Source: Bacteroidales bacterium (GTDB taxonomy: Bacteria > Bacteroidota > Bacteroidia > Bacteroidales > UBA4181). From it: 6,664 bases of DNA. Numbering within the stretch: the first letter of the stretch is position 1; each line of letters starts with the position of its first letter. This document shows, piece after piece, positions 1 to 4,912 of this stretch. Under the pieces are notes generated by a model. The model ran no database searches. It was not told the origin of the DNA and worked only from the letters and a program-made list of their open reading frames with translations. Location of the stretch: contig JAIRLS010000296.1 in the NCBI GenBank assembly GCA_031259205.1, forward strand, positions 1 through 6,664. The letters are read 5' to 3'. Both the position numbers and the translations under genes were made by a program.

Positions 1-111
1 ATTGGCATAATACCGAATCAACCTAAAAGACCTCCGAACTGCTCAAAAGCGCCGGTATGATACCTGTTACGTAAAAATTTGGAAATGTCAGGGGTGAAAA
101 TTTTCCATCTA

Positions 112-142
112 TATTGTTGGATATAAGCTATATTCAACAATA
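112..142. repeat. Perfect-type hairpin, 14-bp stem, 3-nt loop
   Basis: The arm at 112-125 (TATTGTTGGATATA) pairs with 129-142 (TATATTCAACAATA) around an AGC loop. All 14 positions pair, one of them as a G-T wobble. It lies about 220 bp beyond the comF stop. The stem is AT-rich and has no T-run in the minus direction, so it is not a standard intrinsic terminator. It could be a regulatory hairpin, an operator or a small repeat. Confidence 0.6.
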
Positions 143-230
143 AAATCCGTTAAAGGCAGGTTATGCCGCGCGTGTATTATCTTCTCCCTAAAGCTACATA
201 AAAAACGTGAGTTTTCCAAGCGCATAAAAC

Positions 231-312
231 GAAAAAAGTTTTTACAGAAGAAAACTGCATAAAAATTACTGATTTTTAAACGAGTACAAATGAAAAAAAG
301 TTTTTTACAGAG
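231..312 (+). repeat. Short direct repeat pair, A/T-run type
   Basis: The sequence GAAAAAAGTTTTTACAGA at 231-248 recurs at 292-312 with one extra A, one extra T and a slightly longer end. The copies are 61 bp apart in the non-coding stretch downstream of comF. CATAAAA-type words also recur around 196, 223 and 258. This may be no more than low-complexity drift in AT-rich DNA. Confidence 0.35.
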
Positions 313-363
313 AAAGGTAAGCGTTTTTTGAATATGCGACAATTTGAAATGCACCCGTGAAAA

Positions 364-1059
364 TTATACGGTAGCCATTGTCAGTGCGGCAAGACTGACT
401 TTGACGTCTTCGGCATGTTGAACGGTACGGATACAGGATTCGAAGGTAGCGCCGGTTGTCACCACGTCGTCTATCAGCAGGATATATTTCCCCGAGAAGT
501 GTTTGGGATGGATTAATCCGAAGCCCGATTCGACATTTTCCCATCGTTCGTAATGGCTTTTCCGGGTTTGCGATCCGGATGATATACGGCGAACCAGTGT
601 GGAAGCGTTCAAGGGCTTTCCCAACTGCGCACAGACGCCCCGCGCGATCCATTCGCTCTGATTGTATCCTCTTTTCTTGAATTTCGACGGATGCAAGGGG
701 ACAGGAACTACCAGATCCACCGCCGCAAACGCCGACAAACGGAGTCGCTTCCCCATCTCCTGACCAAGATATTCGCCTATTTCTTTCTGACCGCCATATT
801 TGAGCAGGTGCATCAACGTTTGGATTCGGTTGCCTTTCTTAAAAAAGTAGTTGGCGGTGGCATGTTCTATCTTTACCCGCCCCCAAAACATCTGTTCCAC
901 CGGATTACCGAATTCCTTTTCAAAACCGGTTTCGGGAAGTTCGTACAGGCAATGGCCGCAAACGAAGCGTTCTCCTTGCAACAGGCCGGTAGAACAGCAG
1001 GCGCAGAGATTGGGATATATCAATTCTGTAAACGATTTAAAAAAAAGACAAGTTTTCAT
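364..1059 (-). CDS. comF: ComF-family phosphoribosyltransferase-like protein
   Basis: Predicted protein of 231 residues, normal for the family. An N-terminal zinc-finger-like part is visible: CACC at residues 19-22 and CGHC at 34-37. The conserved block VPVPLHPSKFKKRGYNQSE follows at about 118-136. The phosphoribosyltransferase PRPP-binding loop ILLIDDVVTTGAT is at 193-205. ComF proteins act in natural transformation in some bacteria, and the fold belongs to the type I phosphoribosyltransferases; the exact role in Bacteroidota is unsettled. The ATG at 1059-1057 was chosen because it puts the zinc finger about 18 residues from the start. The longer reading begins with a TTG at 1128 and adds 23 residues not expected in the family. 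The gene stands alone, divergent from lysA. Confidence 0.92.
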   Translation of the reverse strand: MKTCLFFKSFTELIYPNLCACCSTGLLQGERFVCGHCLYELPETGFEKEFGNPVEQMFWGRVKIEHATANYFFKKGNRIQTLMHLLKYGGQKEIGEYLGQEMGKRLRLSAFAAVDLVVPVPLHPSKFKKRGYNQSEWIARGVCAQLGKPLNASTLVRRISSGSQTRKSHYERWENVESGFGLIHPKHFSGKYILLIDDVVTTGATFESCIRTVQHAEDVKVSLAALTMATV

Positions 1060-1089
1060 GCAATTAAATCTGTCAATAATTGGGTAGTG

Positions 1090-1106
1090 TCTTAAATTGG
1101 TTAAGA
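1090..1106. repeat. Small inverted repeat in comF leader
   Basis: TCTTAA at 1090-1095 and TTAAGA at 1101-1106 form a 6-bp inverted repeat around a 5-nt loop. It lies about 30 bp upstream of the chosen comF ATG and would fall within the comF leader if transcription starts near 1197. It is short and could be chance. Confidence 0.3.
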
Positions 1107-1167
1107 AGGATTTGTATAACGACGGCAATGAATTTCATAAACGTCCTGATCGTACAATATATGACAC

Positions 1168-1183
1168 TATCAATATATTGATA
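1168..1183. promoter_or_regulatory. 16-bp perfect palindrome, candidate operator
   Basis: TATCAATATATTGATA is a perfect 16-bp palindrome midway between comF and lysA. It lies about 20 bp downstream of the comF -7 candidate, in the direction of comF transcription. Its length and symmetry suit a dimeric repressor site. It is AT-only apart from one C and one G, and no regulator can be named. Confidence 0.4.
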
Positions 1184-1202
1184 TCCACGTTTGTTTATCG
1201 TA

Positions 1203-1210
1203 CAAAGTTA
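1203..1210 (-). promoter_or_regulatory. Candidate -7 box for comF
   Basis: The minus strand reads TAACTTTG, a full match to the Bacteroidota -7 consensus TAnnTTTG. Transcription would start near 1197, giving a leader of about 138 nt before the comF ATG. No clear -33 TTTG box lies at the usual 19-21 bp spacing, so this is a motif match only. Confidence 0.35.
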
Positions 1211-1261
1211 TATTATTTTTTCGTTTGACGGATTTATTTTCTCAAAAAAAAACTTGACCGA

Positions 1262-1278
1262 AGTGAAAAACTTTCACT
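1262..1278. promoter_or_regulatory. Inverted repeat AGTGAAA-N3-TTTCACT upstream of lysA
   Basis: AGTGAAA (1262-1268) and TTTCACT (1272-1278) are perfect 7-bp arms around AAC. The repeat ends 8 bp before the lysA -7 candidate, so a bound protein would cover the region between the -33 and -7 boxes. That is the classic place for a repressor site. The regulator is unknown. Confidence 0.45.
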
Positions 1279-1286
1279 GAAATGAT

Positions 1287-1294
1287 TATTTTTG
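1287..1294 (+). promoter_or_regulatory. Candidate -7 box for lysA
   Basis: TATTTTTG matches TAnnTTTG exactly and lies 24 bp before the lysA ATG, giving a short leader of about 20 nt. No -33 box is seen at standard spacing; the nearest TTG is at 1254-1256, about 30 bp upstream, which is too far for the consensus. Confidence 0.45.
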
Positions 1295-1318
1295 CGACCG
1301 GATTTAAAGCGGAATAAA

Positions 1319-2551
1319 ATGAAAATCAATAACGGACAATACGAAATAGGCGGATTGGCGGTGACGGCGCTAACGGAAAAGTACGATTCGCCGATATATA
1401 TTTACGATACGGCCGTCATTCGACAGCAATATCAACGGTTAATCAATGCTTTCGACGGGACGCGACTGCGTATCCACTACGCATGTAAAGCGCTCAATAA
1501 TATTAATATCATGCGTTACATCTGCGGATTGGGCGCAGGGCTGGACGCCGTTTCCATTCAGGAAGTGCAGCTTGGCCTTAAAGCCGGATTTGCGCCTTCC
1601 GACATCATTTATACCTCCAACAGCGTGTCTATCCTGGAATTTGAGCAAGCCGTCGAAGCGGGAGTACACATTAACATCGACAATCTTTCCATATTGGAGC
1701 AGATCGGCTTGAAATACGGGGCAAGCGTTCCGGTGAGCATCCGGATCAACCCGCATATCATGGGAGGAGGCAACCTGAAAATTTCTACGGGACATGTTGA
1801 TTCCAAATTCGGCATTTCATTGTATCAACTTCCGCACATTCAGCGGATAGTGGACACTTACAACATGAGGGTCGACGGCTTGCACATGCACACCGGTTCC
1901 GACATACTGGATATCGACGTCTTTATCAAGGGCGCCGAAATCATGTTCGACGCGGCGCGGCATTTTCCCGACCTGCAATTTCTTGATTTCGGCAGCGGAT
2001 TCAAAGTACCGTACAAACCCGACGACTATTCTACCGATATTGAATTGCTGGGTTCGACGCTGACACAGCGTTTCAATGAATTTTGCCGCGCCTATGGCCG
2101 CGATCTCCACCTTAAGTTCGAGCCGGGCAAGTTTCTGGTCAGTCAGGCGGGGTATCTCGCGGTAAAGGTCAATGTGGTAAAGCATACCACGTCCACAGTG
2201 TTTGCAGGGGTGAATACGGGTTTGAACCATCTCATCCGGCCGATGTTTTACGACGCCTATCATCATATCGTCAATGTATCGAAGCCCGGCGGCACTCCCC
2301 GTATCTATACGGTAGTAGGCTATATCTGCGAAACGGATACCTTTGGATGGAACCGTAAAATAGCCGAAATATCGGAAGGCGATGTGCTGGTATTCCTCAA
2401 TGCAGGCGCCTATGGGATGACAATGGCGTCGAATTACAATGCCCGTCCGCGCCCTGCCGAGGTGATGATACACGAAGGCAAGGACCATCTCATCCGTCGC
2501 CGCGAAACACTTGACGATCTTCTTTGCAACCAGATCGAATGTGAGTGGTAG
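1319..2551 (+). CDS. lysA: Diaminopimelate decarboxylase
   Basis: Predicted cytoplasmic PLP enzyme of 410 residues that converts meso-diaminopimelate to L-lysine and CO2, the last step of lysine synthesis. It belongs to the fold III (alanine racemase-like) decarboxylases. Visible motifs: the PLP lysine K57 in HYACKALN; HMHTGSD at 189-195; the glycine-rich phosphate-binding DFGSGF at 223-228; EPGKFLV at 268-274; the catalytic cysteine C337 in YICETD; and AGAYGMTMASNYNARPRPAEV at 362-382. The variants HMHTGSD and DFGSGF, in place of the usual HCHIGSQ and GGGxG, are typical of the Bacteroidota branch. The ATG at 1319 is preferred over an in-frame TTG at 1292, which overlaps the promoter-like box and adds nine unconserved residues. 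No Shine-Dalgarno is seen. The TAG stop directly abuts the parE stop. Confidence 0.96.
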   Translation: MKINNGQYEIGGLAVTALTEKYDSPIYIYDTAVIRQQYQRLINAFDGTRLRIHYACKALNNINIMRYICGLGAGLDAVSIQEVQLGLKAGFAPSDIIYTSNSVSILEFEQAVEAGVHINIDNLSILEQIGLKYGASVPVSIRINPHIMGGGNLKISTGHVDSKFGISLYQLPHIQRIVDTYNMRVDGLHMHTGSDILDIDVFIKGAEIMFDAARHFPDLQFLDFGSGFKVPYKPDDYSTDIELLGSTLTQRFNEFCRAYGRDLHLKFEPGKFLVSQAGYLAVKVNVVKHTTSTVFAGVNTGLNHLIRPMFYDAYHHIVNVSKPGGTPRIYTVVGYICETDTFGWNRKIAEISEGDVLVFLNAGAYGMTMASNYNARPRPAEVMIHEGKDHLIRRRETLDDLLCNQIECEW

Positions 2552-4399
2552 TTACGAGGCTTCCTCCACAATGTCCTCTTCGATGCGCAGGTTGTTGATA
2601 ATGAAATGTTGCCGGTGAGGGGTGTTTTTCCCCATGTAGAAAGTCAGTAACTCCTGCACAAGGTCGTTTTTGTTGAGAAGAACGGGGTCGAGCCTGATGT
2701 TGTCGCCGATAAATGCGGCAAATTCGTCGGGCGATATTTCCCCCAGACCTTTGAACCGCGTAATTTCTGTCGAAGCGCCCATTTTGACCAGCATTTTCTC
2801 TTTTTCTTCGTTGGAATAGCAGTAGCGGGTTTCCTTTTTGGTACGAACCCTGAACAGAGGCGTTTGCAGGATATGCAAATGTCCTTTGTGGATCAGGTCG
2901 GGGAAAAATTGCAGGAAAAAGGTGATGAGCAGCAGGCGTATATGCATTCCGTCCACATCGGCGTCGGTAGCGATCACCACTTTGTTGTAGCGGAGGTCGT
3001 CCATGTCATCCTCGATATTGAGGGCGGCTTGCAGCAGGTTAAACTCCTCGTTCTCGTATACCACGCGCTTGGTCATCCCGAAAGTATTCAGCGGTTTGCC
3101 GCGCAGACTGAAAACGGCCTGTACGTTTGCATTGCGCGACTTGGTGATGCTTCCGCTTGCCGAATCTCCTTCGGTAATAAAAAGAGTGGATTTTTCGGCG
3201 TCTGCGTTTTTATCGGTATAGTGGATGCGGCAGTCGCGCAGTTTTTTATTGTGCAGACTGACTTTTTTAGCGCGTTCTTTGGACAGTTTTCGGATACCGA
3301 CCAGTTCCTTGCGTTCTTTTTCGGCTTCGATGATTTTTTGCAGAATGGTTTCCGCTACCTCGGAATGGCGGTGCAGATAGTTGTCCAACTCCCTTTTTAC
3401 GAAGTCGCCGATAAACTTGGTCACCGTCAAATCGCCGCCGGGCGACATTTCTTTCGATCCGAGTTTGGTTTTGGTTTGCGACTCGAACATCGGTTCTTCG
3501 ATTTTGATGTTGATGGCGGAAACGATGGAAGCGCGGATGTCCGAGGCTTCGTAGTCCTTCCGGTAAAATTCGCGGATGGTTTTCACGTAAGCTTCGCGGA
3601 AAGCCTGCTGGTGTGTGCCGCCTTGCGGGGTGTACTGTCCGTTGGCGAAACTGTAATATTCTTCGCCGTATTGTGCGCCGTGGCAAATGGCTATTTCGAT
3701 GTCTTCGCCTTTCAGGTGGATGGGAGGATACAGCCCCGGCGCACTCATGTTGTCTTCCAGCAGGTCGAGCAGTCCGTTGTCCGAGCGGTAACTTTCGCCG
3801 TTGAAGATCACCGTCAGGCCGGAATTGAGAAACGTGTAGCTTTTCAGCAATTTCTCAATGAACTCCGGCACAAAGTGATAACCGACAAACAGCGTATCGT
3901 CCGGTATAAAACCGATCAGCGTACCGTTGGGCAGGTTGGTAGCGGTTTCCGGCAAATCCTCGGCAAGGCAGCCTTTCCTGAAAATAGCGGATTTGGTGCG
4001 TCCGTCACGAAAAGAACAGACGGAAAATTCCGACGACAAGGCATTGACGGCCTTGATACCTACACCGTTCAATCCGACAGACTTTTTAAAAGCCTTGGTA
4101 TCGAATTTAGCCCCGGTATGCAGTTTCGAGGCTACGTCCAGCACGCTGCCGAGCGGAATACCGCGTCCATAGTCGCGAATGGTAACGTAATTGTCTTCAA
4201 TCGTAAGCTCTATACGCTTTCCGTTGCCCATCATGTACTCGTCAATGGAGTTGTCCATCACTTCTTTTACAAGGATGTAAATACCGTCGTCGGGAGATGA
4301 ACCGTCGCCCAACTTCCCGATATACATGCCGGGACGGGTGCGGATATTCTCCGGAAACTCCAGCGTCTTTACATTATCCTCCTGATACTCAACATTCAT
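2552..4399 (-). CDS. parE: DNA topoisomerase IV subunit B (ParE)
   Basis: Predicted ATPase subunit of topoisomerase IV, 615 residues, which works with ParC to unlink daughter chromosomes. GHKL ATPase domain: EVMDNSIDE at 46-54 (E46 likely general base, N50 likely Mg2+ ligand), DYGRGIP at 76-82, GLNGVGIKAVNALS at 109-122, and the QTK loop at 308-310. TOPRIM domain: EGDSASG at 410-416, the acidic DADVDG at 479-484, and RFKGLGE at 548-554. The opening RTRPGMYIGKLGDGSSPDDG (21-40) and the length favour the Bacteroidota ParE type over GyrB. ATG is at 4399-4397. A six-codon frame starting at 4409 overlaps this start out of frame. No parC is seen nearby, so it is presumably elsewhere. Confidence 0.95.
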   Translation of the reverse strand: MNVEYQEDNVKTLEFPENIRTRPGMYIGKLGDGSSPDDGIYILVKEVMDNSIDEYMMGNGKRIELTIEDNYVTIRDYGRGIPLGSVLDVASKLHTGAKFDTKAFKKSVGLNGVGIKAVNALSSEFSVCSFRDGRTKSAIFRKGCLAEDLPETATNLPNGTLIGFIPDDTLFVGYHFVPEFIEKLLKSYTFLNSGLTVIFNGESYRSDNGLLDLLEDNMSAPGLYPPIHLKGEDIEIAICHGAQYGEEYYSFANGQYTPQGGTHQQAFREAYVKTIREFYRKDYEASDIRASIVSAINIKIEEPMFESQTKTKLGSKEMSPGGDLTVTKFIGDFVKRELDNYLHRHSEVAETILQKIIEAEKERKELVGIRKLSKERAKKVSLHNKKLRDCRIHYTDKNADAEKSTLFITEGDSASGSITKSRNANVQAVFSLRGKPLNTFGMTKRVVYENEEFNLLQAALNIEDDMDDLRYNKVVIATDADVDGMHIRLLLITFFLQFFPDLIHKGHLHILQTPLFRVRTKKETRYCYSNEEKEKMLVKMGASTEITRFKGLGEISPDEFAAFIGDNIRLDPVLLNKNDLVQELLTFYMGKNTPHRQHFIINNLRIEEDIVEEAS

Positions 4400-4417
4400 T
4401 TGCTTTCATTTTTGGGA

Positions 4418-4435
4418 CAAAGTTATCCAAAAATA
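4418..4435 (-). promoter_or_regulatory. Two adjacent -7 box candidates for parE
   Basis: The minus strand carries TATTTTTG (4435-4428) followed two bases later by TAACTTTG (4425-4418); both match TAnnTTTG. The first is identical to the lysA box and the second to the comF box. They would give leaders of roughly 22 and 13 nt before the parE ATG. No good -33 TTTG is visible at 19-21 bp, and which of the two is used cannot be told. Confidence 0.45.
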
Positions 4436-4555
4436 CTTTTGCCTTAAAAGAAAGTTATTCACATATCAAAAAAAGTTGCAGAATATTTTTTGGTGGTGAT
4501 GTAAAAAAAATAAGCTGCTTCAAACAAAGCCGAAAAGGATGTCAAAAACGCGAGG

Positions 4556-4818
4556 TTATACTTTGCGCGGTATGATTATGTGCCGACGCATAGGGGGCGT
4601 CTCAAAAGCACGCAGATGATGTGGATTTGCACAGATAAAAACGAGGCGTACAAAACGAAAGAAGTTGATTATCCATAAAATAAAAATCTGCCTTCCTCTA
4701 TTAACCCTGCGTTATCTGCGTGCTAATACCCTTTTGAGACAGCCCCTTCACCTCCTGTTTATGATTCCCATACGGGGAATATATGCGCCTGCACAAAATC
4801 AGGCCGCGCAAAGTATAA
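4556..4818. repeat. Long imperfect inverted repeat enclosing a MITE-like element
   Basis: The left arm 4556-4592 and right arm 4782-4818 are reverse complements over 37 positions with five mismatches. The outermost 15 bp (TTATACTTTGCGCGG) are perfect. The 189 bp between the arms contains the IS-like element at 4594-4746, which begins one base after the left arm. Without that insert the arms would be about 36 bp apart, as in a hairpin repeat or a small MITE. The interior right part also has an ATTCCC / GGGAAT mini-hairpin at 4764-4780. It lies between two divergent genes, so a terminator role makes little sense. An interrupted repeat family or an invertible segment are the options. Confidence 0.6.
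4594..4746. mobile_element. MITE-like non-coding element with IS-type ends
   Basis: About 153 bp bounded by inverted ends: GGGGCGTCTCAAAAG on the left and CTTTTGAGACAGCCCC on the right, matching except for one extra base (A4741). Inside them a second matching block GCACGCAGAT / ATCTGCGTGC (4608-4617 and 4714-4723) extends the arms, with 7 extra bases in the right arm. The ends resemble the GGGGCTGTCTCAAAA-type termini recalled from Bacteroidota insertion sequences, but no specific IS can be named. There is no open frame of note inside, so it would need a transposase in trans. No clear target-site duplication is visible. It appears to have inserted next to the left arm of the outer repeat. Confidence 0.6.
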
Positions 4819-4847
4819 AAAAAATAAATATGAAATAAAAAAAATAG

Positions 4848-4855
4848 TATATTTG
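4848..4855 (+). promoter_or_regulatory. Candidate -7 box for the surface-protein gene
   Basis: TATATTTG fits TAnnTTTG and is followed by C and a run of A. It lies 46 bp before the ATG at 4902. Transcription would start near 4861, at the edge of the heptamer array. The region upstream is almost pure A/T, with no clear -33 TTTG. Confidence 0.45.
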
Positions 4856-4865
4856 CAAAAAAAAA

Positions 4866-4893
4866 TTGAAAATTGAAAAATGAAAATTAAAGC
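4866..4893 (+). repeat. Heptamer tandem repeat before the surface-protein start
   Basis: Four 7-bp units are seen: TTGAAAA, TTGAAAA, ATGAAAA and TTAAAGC (degenerate). They lie between the -7 candidate and the start codon, so would form most of the 5' leader. The same kind of unit recurs inside the gene at 6514-6548. The third unit supplies the ATG of a ten-codon upstream frame. Confidence 0.55.
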
Positions 4894-4912
4894 TAAACCG
4901 AATGACAAATGA
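4880..4912 (+). other. Possible ten-codon upstream ORF
   Basis: An ATG at 4880 opens a frame encoding MKIKAKPNDK and stopping at the TGA 4910-4912. It overlaps the ATG at 4902 and stops 4 bases before the ATG at 4917, a spacing compatible with translational coupling or re-initiation. No Shine-Dalgarno is seen. It may be accidental; there is no evidence that it is translated. Confidence 0.2.

Larger units (their letters stand above)
1..363. other. AT-rich non-coding stretch at left edge
   Basis: No convincing gene was found here. A minus-strand open frame of 81 codons covers 109-354, but its product is low-complexity and rich in Phe, Lys and Cys, has no recognisable motif, and simply follows the A/T runs of the DNA. 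The first 60 bases are open in the first plus frame up to a TGA at 58-60, so the tail of a gene from the left cannot be excluded, but nothing recognisable is encoded. The stretch lies downstream of comF and contains a strong hairpin at 112-142 and a direct repeat at 231-248 and 292-312. No tRNA or rRNA was seen. Confidence 0.5.

Noticed and set aside
1..60. Tail of a plus-strand gene entering from the left edge, ending at TGA 58-60
   Set aside because: Only about 19 codons are visible and nothing in them is recognisable; too short to support.
109..354. Minus-strand 81-codon frame downstream of comF
   Set aside because: Low-complexity product from A/T runs, no motif, no start signal, and it spans a strong hairpin and a direct repeat.
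2864..4300. Long plus-strand open frame of 478 codons opposite parE
   Set aside because: It lies wholly antisense to parE, which has every ATPase and TOPRIM motif in order. The antisense product has no recognisable domain and reads as a shadow of parE codon bias.
4556..4565. Promoter within the left arm of the outer inverted repeat (TATACTTTG)
   Set aside because: The spacing between TA and TTTG is three bases rather than two, and no -33 box is present, so an invertible-promoter claim rests on too little.
4594..4746. CRISPR array or structured RNA gene in the repeat-rich spacer
   Set aside because: The repeats are inverted and not regularly spaced, with no repeated unit-spacer pattern and no tRNA- or riboswitch-like core.
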